This document shows, piece after piece, positions 1-10,990 of a stretch of 64,000 nt of DNA; position 1 is the stretch's first letter, and each line of letters begins with the position of its first letter. Under the pieces are notes generated by a model, which saw only the letters and a program-made list of their open reading frames with translations, searched no databases and had not been told where the DNA came from. This DNA comes from Nelumbo lutea (Eukaryota > Streptophyta > Magnoliopsida > Proteales > Nelumbonaceae): NCBI GenBank assembly GCA_022828595.1, contig JAKGHH010000003.1, positions 16,926,934 to 16,990,933 on the forward strand, written 5' to 3'. Position numbers and translations under genes: made by a program.

Positions 1-436
1 TGTAAAATTTGCTTTTCTTTGTACCTGACCTCTAACTTGGTCATCCCCCTTCTTGTATCTCCCATGTCATTAGTGCTGAGATGATTTCCAATGATGAATA
101 AATTCAGCCTAAGGGCTTTCAAAATAAATATGTACAGCCACAAATTACAAGCCAACAACTCATATATTGTTTGCTGTGAGCCTGTGACTAAATCAGGATA
201 CGTAAACTATTAATTATTTACATAGCAAGACCATTAATTTTTCTCTGCACTTATTGCACCCATATCCAACTGGCCTGTGATTGCTTATTATGGGAGAATC
301 CTACCACTGTAGTAACAGGCGATTTGAACTCTTAATCGCCTAATCAGTAATTTCATTCTTAGTCAGCATTAAGATTGATGCAGTTTTTCAGACTTTGGAA
401 TCTTTCTCAAATTCTTTGAGGTTGATCTGTAACTTG
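1..436. other. Intergenic, no gene seen
   Basis: AT-rich sequence with no reading frame that resembles a protein and no repeat that I recognise. Confidence 0.5.
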
Positions 437-444
437 ATGTTAAC

Positions 445-1077
445 TAAGGCTACAACTTGGACCGGGTTGGCCTGAACCCAACCCTAACCCAACCCAAAAA
501 AGTTGGGTTGGGTTGGGTTGGTTGATGTTCGAGTTAGGGTTAACCCAACCCGAACTCGCTCTATAGTACGTCATATATAAATATATGTTATATGTAATAT
601 ATAACATACATTGATTTGTTTAGATGCATGATATTTGTATAGCCCCCACCACATAGTATCATGTATTTATTTTAAGATAATCACTTCACTTAATCCTAAT
701 CAGAAGGACTAAATCCTTAATAATATTATTTAAGGTTTTAAACTGTAGTAAGTCACAACTCATAATAAACTATAGTCATTTCTAACACTTGTTTTTCTGA
801 ATTTTGTACAAAAAGAACAAAAAAGATAACATCAACAAACAAATACTAATGAAACATAGGATTAATCTATGTAGTAAAAGTTGAGTTAAGATCTAAAATC
901 GAGAATATCTATAAGGTTTTAAAGGATGGGAAGAAGGTTGGGTTGGGTTGGGTTAGGGTTGAAGGAATTTAGTTAGGGTTAGGGTTAGGGTTGGGTTGGT
1001 CGGGCTGGGGTTTAGAACTTAGGGTTGGGCTAGGGTTGGCCTCAACCCGACCTAACCCGGCCCGACTTGCAGCCCTA
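445..1077. mobile_element. hAT-like non-autonomous element (family A) with 8-bp TSD
   Basis: The ends are imperfect inverted repeats: the left end reads TAAGGCTACAACTTGGACCG, and the complement of the right end reads TAGGGCTGCAAGTCGGGCCG. The element is flanked by an exact 8-bp duplication, ATGTTAAC, at 437-444 and 1078-1085, which is the target-site length of hAT transposons. The subterminal zones are built of TTGGGT/TTAGGG-like tracts that look telomeric but are irregular. There is no coding capacity, so it must depend on a transposase made elsewhere. Length is 633 bp. Confidence 0.8.
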
Positions 1078-1150
1078 ATGTTAACAATGCTAGCACAAAT
1101 ACATAGGAAAATTGGAAAAGGTTCATGGGATTGAAATCATTTAGATATTA

Positions 1151-1267
1151 AGGCCATGTTTGGTTCAATTCTTGTTCTTTCTCATTCTTACCCAAGATGA
1201 AATTGCAAGATGGAAAAAAATGAGTAAAAATGGGAAGAATGAGAAAATATTGCTACAAACCAAACGC
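1151..1267. mobile_element. Small MITE-like inverted repeat
   Basis: The left end (CCATGTTTGGTTCAATTCTT...TCTCATTCTTA) is the imperfect complement of the right end around 1235-1267 (GAATGAGAAAATATTGCTAC then AAACCAAACGC). Terminal motifs of the type 'GTTTGG' are common in plant MITEs. No clear target duplication was found, so the exact ends are uncertain. A related end occurs near 6,215-6,235. Confidence 0.45.
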
Positions 1268-1319
1268 TTTTTTCCAAAAAATGATTTTTTTTTATGGCAA
1301 GAATGAGAATAAATTTGTA

Positions 1320-1600
1320 ACCTGTTTTGGATTGGACCCTATCCAATCCAAAATCAATTTAGATGGGTTGGACGGACCAACAAAACAAATTGGATTGGAC
1401 CAATCTGGTCCAAAATATTTATCAAATTGGATTGGACCATCCAGTCCGTCCATAATAAAAAATTATATTGGATTGGGTTGGATTAAGCCAATATCTGGTC
1501 CATTGATCTAAGGTAAGAATATAGGTGCCAATGGACCAAGTTTGGGTTGAAACCAATCTAAATCAAAACAAATTTGAACAGATTGGACGGTCTAGAACCA
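1320..1600. repeat. TTGGATTGGACC-rich repeat tract
   Basis: The motif TTGGATTGGACC and its variants, in both orientations, recur about ten times. This resembles the subterminal repeats of DNA transposons, as in the element at 445-1077. A reading frame crosses it, but it only translates the repeat and is not a gene. Confidence 0.5.
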
Positions 1601-1689
1601 GAATGGTCTATTTCCTTGTCTTCTCTCCAATGAACATATATGCTTTCAATACAACATAGGAAAGACCATGGTCATTCAGATTCCTGTTT

Positions 1690-1810
1690 GAGATAAGCAA
1701 AAGGTCTACCAAGTGCTCATTTAGATGAATTTCTTGATCTGCAAATGAAAGGTTATTTGCCCATTCCAAGTACTGCTCATTTAGATGAATTCCTTGGTCT
1801 ACCCCTAGCT
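1690..1810. repeat. Two-copy direct repeat
   Basis: A segment containing GCTCATTTAGATGAATT, TCTTGATCTGC or CCTTGGTCTACC appears twice, about 65-70 bp apart. The apparent 75-codon minus-strand frame here reads through this repeat and has no recognisable domain. Confidence 0.45.
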
Positions 1811-1839
1811 CTTCTAGATCTTCAATGTGTAACAAACCA

Positions 1840-4800
1840 CATTGAAAACATAGTCAATAGGGAAGCAAAACAAGTTTTGGCCTATTCAATAATTCCTTGG
1901 TCTATCCCTTAAATTTTAGTGCTTAGAAATATATCTTCTAAAGCATTTATGACATTATCTTCTAATATCTGATAATCCATTGCTGATTAAGTTTGTAACT
2001 ATATATCTCTTGTGTAGTGACATCAAGTCTTGTGGTGGGAAAGGAATTTTTCTAGTTCTGCACCAAAGCTGATTAAAGTTGCGAAATTTTCAATATATGG
2101 ATATTTTTATGTTGGTTTATGTATGTGGCTGCATTAAATTTCTAGTAGTGGATGGTGAAGAAGCCGTCTGCAATGAAATTATTTGCTCCTTGACCAAGTC
2201 TCTAATGCTAACTAAGAGTATCATATGTGACTATGTGACTGGTCAATTCAATTAAATGATTTAAGAGAGAGAGAGAGAGAGAGAGGTTTGGGTGGTTTAA
2301 GTGATTTTTGAACCCTTTATTCCTTTTATTTGTTTCCTCTAATAGAAGAATGCTTTAACCATCAAAATCACTAATTAATTAAATATGTTTAGCACCAAAC
2401 ATCCACACATTTAGTGGAGATACTTGAAAGAAGAAGAAAAAAAAAAGATAAGTAAAATGCTTTTGGACAACAGTCATTAGTGTATGAACAAGTTACATAA
2501 ACAACAAGAATAACAAGAATAACAAATATTCATTTCTTTCTTAGTGCTCCCCAGGGAATTGCCTAAAAGAGCAAAATAAAAAAATCTTGGGAATAATGGT
2601 TTTCAGTCAATATGTTTGGGTGAATCTAGCCACAGTCAACTATGGAGCTCAAATATTGAGAAATATATGTTTCCAAAATCAGTGTTTTCTGGGCATAAGC
2701 GCGTGGGATTATAACAAAAGATGTAATCACTTCACAAAAAAAAAAAAAAAAAAACAGTAAGAGATTTTGAAAAGTTAAGTGACAATGAAAGTAAAAAGCT
2801 TAAGTTATATGGTGGACATAGAATAAGCTAAGCGTAGTTGAATGCCATCAATCAATCAATATATCAAAGTAGGCATTCTGTTCTTATGAAGCTTCTTAAG
2901 TTTTTCAAAACTTTAGCTTCCTGTGGTTCTAATGTTCTATTTCTAACAAAATGTTGAAATTCATAAAATTAAAAATCTTAAATTCTTGAGGTGCCAATGG
3001 GCTCATCCTCTTCTAGCCCAGTTGCCTAAAACATTCTTAAAACTCAATCACAAGCAGATAGAGGAAATCTAATTAACAACCATATCAGAGATGACAACAA
3101 TAATTAAATGAAAATTAAGAAGAAAACAATAGGGAAATAAAAGCAAGACTGCAGGAAGTGGCAAGCAATGAGTTGGTGCAGATGGGACATAAAGTGATCT
3201 ATGCAAGGTGGAGTCATGGGTATGGTCTTACTTAGATTCTAATCTGACGTCAGGAAAAAAAGTTCCCCCTCGTGTAGGGCCCATGTGAATCATTTTTCTG
3301 AAAGCAAATACTCAACTTTGCACTTGGTTAAATTTCTATATTCAGAACATGTAGTAGGAAAACAGTTTTTATATTCTGAAAGGAACAAAGCATATTTTAG
3401 ATGGGTGAGTTGATGAGAGTCGTAAAATCTTGATGATCAAGCTTTGGTGGGGGCGGGGGGCCGCCTCCTCGTTATGATTATTCGAATATACAATGCTTAA
3501 TAGCAAAGCAGCTTATGAGGACCATACCACAAATACCAATTAAACCAGTACTGATCATTGTGGCCAATCAGATCCCAGAGGCCCAGATCCATCTCTTCTT
3601 CCTCTTCAATTGGGGATTTATCTTTCTCTCAATTTCTCAGTTGTACTACATCCACATGTAAATATGTAATGTAAGGAAAGGGAACAAACAGATGGCTTCA
3701 GACTGATCAGGCAAGGTAAGTTCCCTCATGTCTTAATACTCGCTATGTAAACTAGAAAGGACAGGTTGTTGGCTGATATCTAAAGGACAGATTGTTCCCT
3801 CATATCAATATATTTGGGTGAATCTTTCCCTTGCTTAGTTCCCTCATCGTGTTCATGGTTATCTATACATAGATTGTTTAAGGGTGTGCCCTACCATACC
3901 TTGTACAGTTCCTTCTCCCTTGTACAGTTCCTTGGTGTACAAAGGATCATACGTACCTGTTCTGTTCAGATACACCATCCCATACCAAGGATGGTTTGGA
4001 AAAGAAAAGAAGCTTCTTCTACTACCACCCCGAACCAAGGATGCTCTGCTGCTTCTCTATGAACTCCGCCTAAACCCAAGGGGCCAAGATCAGAATTGAT
4101 CTAAACTTGGGCATTAATTTAACATCAGAATTGATTACCAAAGAAATAACTCAACATCAGAGTTGGATCAGTGTGGTCCATTGAACAATGGGTGTTACTT
4201 TCTACAAGTGGGTCATACCAAGTTGGAAATAAACTACTATTTTCTTCCTAATGTATTACATACAGTCTCAGCTGCTCTCCAGCAATGATTCAAAGCTCTA
4301 TACGAAGGGAATGATTTCTGCAGGAGGGCTCAAGCCCTAAAGCTGTGGCATTCCAATGGGCTCCAGATCTAATCTGTGTCAACCAAGTCCAGATTTCTAT
4401 AGCTTTGTTTGCCCTAATTGTTATCATACTTATCAGTTCACCCAACTCTATATTAGCTTTGTCTGCCTTAGTTGTGCCATGTGTGTGGCTACAGATCAAT
4501 TACCATCTACAGATAGCCAGTATTGTTTTTAACTTTTTATTCCCATGTCTATGTAGGAGAAACCATTAGTTCATGCATGTTTCTGTTTCTCAATTCATTA
4601 ATTGATTTGCTAAAAAAAACAAAGATTACAGATCTGTAATTGCATGTCCTTTCATACTGGGAAAGTGATTTCTAATCTGTGGGTTTTGACTATTACCATC
4701 CATTGAATAAATTAACAAGGTTGTCTTCCCCCACTAGAACACTTCTTTTCAGATTGCCAATTTGCCATTTCATGAAATCTGGGCCCACAAATGGATTATT

Positions 4801-5812
4801 TAGAATCTAGTTAATTTATCAAATTGAAATCATATCAAGAAAATATTATGTTTTGTTCTTTAATTAGCTTAGGTTGACCAATTCTCTTGCTTTTTAACCA
4901 AACATCGGCGAAGCAGACCCTTAAAGAAGGAAATCGATTGATTTCTTCAATTCCATAATCAAAGGAATATTTATATTCTAGAAATTCAGAAACAAGGTCG
5001 AGAAATCAGATTTTAATTTGAAGATTTCCATTTTCTGAAATGGCACAAATCCGAATCGACCATATTAGCAAATACCTCTCAGAATAATTGAACTCAAGCC
5101 TGGCTCTTACAATAAAATATCAAAATTAATATGAATATCTGCGACGCTTACCTTAGTTTTCAGCTGATCAAATTCATTCAACCATACCAGACTATAAATG
5201 AAAGGGCGGTCTACTTTTTAACCATAAATTAATCTCAGGGGCTGCCTAATGACAAAGATAGCTCAGCGGCCAGCTCAGAGCAGACTGCTTAACTGATAAA
5301 CCACCTGAAATAAGCGTTAACTGTTTAAGTATGCCATTAATGGTAAAATAGTGGATTAGCAGTTTTCAGCGGCCAACCCGAAACCGTGGGTACGTCTTAA
5401 GCTTCCAGTTCAAGGAGTTGTCTTCCCAACTTCTAAATGGGTGGTTAGGTGCTCACGATCGAAGAAACTCTTAATTGTATTAGTGCAAATTAACTATGGA
5501 AAACGTCAAACATAAAAAAGCAAAGCAATAATATCAAGATAAACGATGGCAAAAAAATAACAGCAAAGCAATAAGGAAAATGACAACAATAATTTATACT
5601 TAAAAAAATGTATAAATTCGAACACACAAATACCAATAATTGGTGCTGCTTTCTTTTAATGCTTATAGGGATGATATTGGTGGTCAACCTAAAAAGGGAA
5701 AAAACAGAGTAAGAAGAGAAGAAGAAGAAGAAGGATGAGAAGGAGGAGGAGGTATCCATCTTCTATGCGCAGCTTGAGAAGGAAATGAAGAAGAAAAAGA
5801 AAAAGAAGAAGA

Positions 5813-5846
<34 letters not shown>

Positions 5847-5953
5847 ATCTTGGTTTCTCTTTGGATCGTTCCTAGCTTTGGGACTTCAACAGGTCGGGAT
5901 CGATCTCACCGTTACCTTTTACCTTGTACAAACTTCAACAATCGAGATACCTC

Positions 5954-5991
<38 letters not shown>

Positions 5992-6323
5992 TCCACTGAC
6001 TTCAAATCGAGAGGACTCGAGCTCGAACGAAAAGAAAAAAAAGAAAGGATGGGGCACGAAAAAATTTCATGCCACAAATTTTTGCCGAGACCCAAATTGC
6101 CTTCTGGGAAGAATGAGTCTTGCTGCCAAAAATGAATATTCAAACACTTATTTCATTCATTCTTGCCCATTCTTTTTCAGAATATGCAAGAATTAAAAGA
6201 ATGAGGCCACTGGCAGCGAATCAAACATGGCCTAAGGTGCTCAGTTAGATAAGGGAAAGTTTGCTACTTTAGCATCATTTTTTAGCTATGCTATGCATAT
6301 TAGTGCTATCACCAGTCGGATGC
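1840..6323. other. Intergenic, no gene seen
   Basis: About 4.5 kb of AT-rich sequence with GA microsatellites near 2,264-2,285, 5,817-5,843 and 5,959-5,989, and a poly-A run at 2,736-2,754. The short frames here have no recognisable domains, and several are only translations of the microsatellites. Confidence 0.5.
5817..5990. repeat. Two (GA)n microsatellites
   Basis: Two pure GA/AG runs at about 5,817-5,843 and 5,959-5,989 lie in an otherwise unique sequence. Length variation at such sites is usual in plants. Confidence 0.85.
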
Positions 6324-6607
6324 ATCCATTCTCTAATCACTGCACACTGTGATTGAACCAATGTGGTATGCATATTGGTGTTCTTAGGTTCCTGGAATGC
6401 AGTACTTGCTCTGTTCTACAGAAAGGTATCACTGCCCGAATGATTGAATCAATAAGGAATCCATGATCCATTCTCTAATCACTGCACACTGTGATTGAAC
6501 CAATGTGGTATGCATATTGGTGTTCTTAGGTTCCTGGAATGCAGTACTTGCTCTGTTCTACAGAAAGGTATCACTGCCCGAATGATTGAATCAATAAGGA
6601 ATCCATG
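6324..6607. repeat. Perfect 142-bp tandem duplication
   Basis: The unit starting ATCCATTCTCTAATCACTGC and ending GGAATCCATG occurs at 6,324-6,465 and again directly at 6,466-6,607. Reading both copies side by side I find no difference. A perfect duplication in fast-changing intergenic DNA is either very recent or an assembly artefact. Confidence 0.9.
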
Positions 6608-6760
6608 ACAGTTTAGCTGTCTTTGTCTTTTTCAGCAAACCAACATTCAGTTCCATTTGTTTTCACCTTATTTGCTTTCATCGTGTCTACAAGTGTGGGC
6701 CTACTTTTAGTGAACTACACCACCCATCCTCCTTTGTAGGGCAAAAAATAATGTGATTTG

Positions 6761-7037
6761 CATGGTTTTTAAAAACGAACAAGTGACCAAACCGGTCAAG
6801 GGTCCGGTTATCAGTTCGAATGGTCCGACCGTTTGATTCGAATGGCCGGTTCGTTCTGACAAAAAAATTAAAAATTTAAAAAATTTGGAAAACGGTCAAA
6901 ACTATTTAAACGGTTAACCGACCGATTCAGCAGTTTGCTGATCAAAATCAATGGTTTTGGAGAAAAAAACGGTTTTGGAGAAAAACGGAATCGATCACCT
7001 CCTGGTTTTCTGGTCTGGTTCGGTTTTGAAAACAGTG
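6761..7037. mobile_element. hAT-like MITE, family B, copy 1
   Basis: The element starts CATGGTTTTTAAAAACGAAC, and its other end is the imperfect complement (...GGTTTTGAAAACAGTG). It is flanked by an exact 8-bp target duplication, GTGATTTG, at 6,753-6,760 and 7,038-7,045. Length is 277 bp. The body is rich in AACCGGTC/GACCGGTT motifs. It has no coding capacity. Other copies lie at 50.8-51.3 kb, 58.2 kb and 58.8 kb. Confidence 0.85.
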
Positions 7038-7525
7038 GTGATTTGCCAAAAAGAAAAGAAAAAAAAAAAACACAAAGCAAGTGAGTTGATAGGATATGCT
7101 AGTCAACCCACTCCAGGGAGCTTTTAACATTGCTCCACCAGAACAGTGCATGATCCTAAAGTTACTGTTTTATTATTGCCGCTGAAAATCCTTGTTTTCT
7201 GTTTCATTATCCAAGGAGGAAGTCCATGGAGGGGAATAGAAGTCTTGACACAATTGAACTAGGTAGGTGATTTGGCCTTTCTACATCTTGCTGAAGAGTT
7301 AGATCCACTGCATTTTTTTTTCTTGTGATCCCCAGTAAAACTTAGAGACGTTAGCAAACTAGTCAAAAAGTAGATCATTTTGTATCTCAAATTTTAAACA
7401 AACTGCTGACTGCTGAATGTGATCTCGTTGTGGAACACTCACTGAGATATTTTAGGAGTTCAAGAAACAATTTGGTTCCAATCTTCTTGAAATTGCAATG
7501 AAAAGCTAAAATGAGGTGATTTAGG

Positions 7526-7671
7526 ATGTGTTTGGGAGTGTTTATATTTAGTGCTTATTGGGCTTATTGCTAACCCAAAAAGCACTTTTCACCCCCCAAA
7601 AAAAAACTGTTTAGAGGAGGCCAAAATTTGGAGGAGTCTTTGTCTTTGAAAAAGCTCCACTCCCAAACGCA
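7526..7671. mobile_element. Short MITE with GTGTTTGGGAGTG ends
   Basis: TGTGTTTGGGAGTG at the left is mirrored by CACTCCCAAACGCA at the right, about 145 bp apart. The short length, the TIRs and the lack of coding suggest a MITE. No target duplication could be fixed with certainty. Confidence 0.5.
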
Positions 7672-9576
7672 GTTTTAATATTTTGTCATCCAAAGATGCA
7701 ATAATGAAAATGATGATGAGATCTGTCAGTCCCAGGGAGAGATGCTCATATAACAGCCCAGTCAGCTACCTACTCATCGAACCATATTTACATATCATCA
7801 TAAACATGTACTAATCCAAAGTCAAATTGGGAAAAAGACCCCATAACACAAGTGCCCACAAATATACCATGTGGTGGTGCTGTGTGAGTGATTCAATTTC
7901 AAATTTCCAATCCTTACGGCTATGGGTTGTGCGTATGTGTCTGTTTCTTGATTTTTTTTAGTTTTTTTTTTTTAATTATTGTATTTGGTACCATTGTTGT
8001 CTGTACCTCAAACATTTTGGGAGGATAAATACAATTTGACATACAACTGTTATTCGAGGCTTGATTACAACGTTTGGTCTAGGTTCATTATAATAGAGAA
8101 GAGTGGGGTCTCCTTCACATGTGCAAACTGAAAAGATCTGTCTGTCCAAACAAGGCTGTCCCCCTTTTCCAGGTGTTAATCACCTTGTTGCAATTTGCGT
8201 AAAATATACTTTCTCAATTTCTCATGTTTTTTTTTTACTTTCACATGGTTTCCTCTTTTTTTTTTTTTCACTTTCACATGGGTTGTGCAGACCTATCCGC
8301 GCAAACAACCAAAAGATTTTTCCTGGTGTGTGACAGACTGCTAGCTGAGCTTATAAATTGCGTCGGATCCATAGTCTGGATGATACCTGATCAATTTATG
8401 CATTCGATTTGGGTATATTTATTTTTTACTTAACCCGCTAAATATGGGTGGGTAATATACATCCAGATTTGATCCCGGGTCAGTCCAACCATTAAAGTAA
8501 TTATTTGTTATGTTCTTTTTTTTTCCGATAAACCTTATTCTTATTTTCTTTCATGACGTATGTATAAACGTGATCCTTTGGATGCATGAGCACAAAATTT
8601 TCTGGTACGTGTGTATAGGATTAGAGACCTTGTTGTGGACAATTGAGCAATTTAGGGGGTATTTGCCAATGTCAATGATTCTGTTTTTCAAAACAAAAAC
8701 AAGTGATTGAGGAGGAGATTGTTCCTTTGTGTTGTGCTGTAAGTTGTCATCGTTGCTGGACCCTAGATTTGTGGGCTTTATATGGGCCTACACTTGTGCT
8801 GTGGGTTACTTTTTGGGCTATCAAAACTGGGGGTATGACTGCTCTTTTATGGCTTTTTAACAGGGGATAGCGCAGGCGCCAAGTGCCAGGGGGCAGGGGC
8901 AACAGCCAACAAGAAGACAGTGCAATCCTGGGCGGCTGGGCCCACCACCAAATCAGTTCTGTCTAAGAACGAAAACTCAAAATGAAATTTAGCCATCATG
9001 TATTCGGTGAATTGCTTATAACCTCATAGAATTTGATTCATGGTATCCACTATGAAACACAGATGATGGAGGGCGGCAGACGTTGATTTCCGTTTCTCCT
9101 CGGACGGGACGACCTCAAATATCAATCACATTGGTTATTAATATCTTCCTATTATTCTGCTCGTTTGGAAGGGCTTTCCTATCACATTCATATGGCGGTT
9201 TGTGACATTGAGACAGCATCTGACTGAATAATCTTTTGGTGAAAAAACGCGGAAAAAAACCAAATTTCGAGTACTACAGGCCGGGTTTGAAGCAAAGTGG
9301 ACTACGCAACCTCGAGAGTGACATGCCGGTGTTTTGTATAATACTTGGGCCCACGTCAGATCTACATGTCATGCAATTGAACACTGACGTGTTCACTCTT
9401 TATAGGTTGCATAGTCTCCTTTATTTCTGGCTCAGTCTCTGTGCTGGATGCTGGGGGAATCGGGAAGCTAGAAATCAATTATTGTATGGCGCCATTACCG
9501 CTCAGTGCTCACCCCAACAAGTTGTGGATGGGGTGTCAGTTAGGCCGGGTTGAGGTCAACCTTAGCCCAGCCCTAC
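7672..9576. other. Intergenic, no gene seen
   Basis: Homopolymer-rich, AT-rich sequence with several short frames that carry only low-complexity hydrophobic stretches. I see no gene, RNA gene or bounded element. Confidence 0.45.
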
Positions 9577-10044
9577 ACCTGTTCACGGGCCGGGCTTTTC
9601 CTCTTTATAAACAGAGGATATCAAGCTCAAGCCTGAGTCCGGTCTAATTATTGAGCATAGATCTTGAGGTCCAACCTTGCATAAAGTCTGAATCCTGAGC
9701 CTGAGCCTGGAGTCTGATTTAAATAAATATTTTATATTATATTAATTATATATTATTAATAATATATTATATATTTTATAATATTCTACATATTATAATA
9801 ATATCTTTTTCACTATTAATTTTACTATTATATAATATATATTATATTTTTTGTTTTATATATATATATATATTAGTATTATTGGATTAGGCTTATTTAG
9901 GAAAGCCCGAGCCTAGCCTGAAAAATGCCAGGCCCAATGTTTAATGCTTGAGCCCAAGCCCTTAGACTTAAAATTTTGTCCAAGCCTGATTTTGAATCGA
10001 TCAGGTTGGGCCAGCTTGTCGGGCTACCCGGCCCATGAACAGGT
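9577..10044. mobile_element. MITE-like element with GGGCCGGG ends (family D)
   Basis: The left end ACCTGTTCACGGGCCGGG is mirrored by CCCGGCCCATGAACAGGT at the right. The centre holds a long TA-rich tract (about 9,720-9,880). No target duplication could be fixed. Related ends (GACCCATGAACAG, GGGCCGGGCC) occur near 39,940 and 44,030, inside the PHO1-type loci. Confidence 0.6.
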
Positions 10045-10059
10045 TTACCCCGCCCCAAT

Positions 10060-10155
10060 TGATGAAGCCTCAAACCTAACCCTAACCCAACCCAACCTTC
10101 AACCCTAACCTTAACCCAACTTAAAACCCCTCAACCCTAACCCAATCCAACCTGA
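10060..10155. repeat. Degenerate AACCCTAACCCAACC tract
   Basis: Irregular AACCCTA/AACCCAA repeats resemble plant telomere sequence. They are imperfect and match the subterminal tracts of the element at 445-1077, so they are more likely transposon-derived than an interstitial telomere. Confidence 0.55.
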
Positions 10156-10499
10156 AAGTTGATGCAAATTATAAGATCATGTATTAATATAGGGGGTGTA
10201 TTATAACATGAATTGAAGATATAGACTGGGGAGTCCAAGAATGAGTAGTTCTACCAAAAATAATAGCTGCAAGGAAAGGTGAGGCAAGGATTTTGCTTGG
10301 AGGGAGCTGTTCTTGGCAGTGGTGGAGAGGAAAAGAGAGGTGGGTAGCTTCTTGGAGCTATAGACATGATCAAATGTAGGTGGAATTCAAGGTTGAAGAA
10401 TTTTAAGAGAAAATGGAAAAAAAAAAAAAAGAAAGAAAGAGAGAAAGTTTAATGGGGTATTTTGGCAATTTATTGTTTTCTGTCATTGAATTAACGGCT

Positions 10500-10611
10500 G
10501 GGGGGTATTTGTCCCAATGTAAAAGTTTAGGGGGTCTTTGTCACAGAAAAAGTACAAGGGGTTTTGCTACTAACCCCAAGGGAGTCTTTATAATTTACTC
10601 TTATTTTGTTG
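10500..10611. repeat. Dispersed repeat with GGGGGTCTTTGTCACA motifs
   Basis: The unit GGGGGTNTTTGTC recurs with short spacing. The reverse complement resembles the sequence at about 31,299-31,430 (ACAAAGATCCCCT repeats). This is a two-copy dispersed repeat whose boundaries are not fixed. Confidence 0.45.
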
Positions 10612-10990
10612 CTAGTTCCAAAAATAAATCAAAATCATCTTATTTGAAAATAAATTATTTCTTAAAAAAATATATTTTCATTTAATTATTCAACATCATA
10701 TTCCATAAAAAATTGCTTTTGTTTTAAAAATCAATATTTTATTAATTCTAAAAACATGTATTTTTTTTTGAAATAAATCCCTTTTGAAAATATCAAGAAC
10801 ATTTTCTGTTTTTCTTTCCTGATGTAGCGATTTCAAAAATAAATGAAAACAAGCCCAAGTCAAGACGATGAAGGTAAGGTGAGAGACTTTGCTGAGGCAA
10901 CAAGATGAGAAACCGTACAAAAGGCTAAACAGTGAAAAGAGATGGTAGTAACTAGTCAGGTAGTGTTGACCTCTGAGGGCACTTTTCGTC

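Noticed and set aside
440..1077. Interstitial telomere repeats
   Set aside because: The TTAGGG/TTGGGT units are irregular and lie inside a bounded element with TIRs and an 8-bp TSD.
1230..1511. 93-codon plus-strand frame
   Set aside because: It is mostly the TTGGATTGGACC repeat read as protein.
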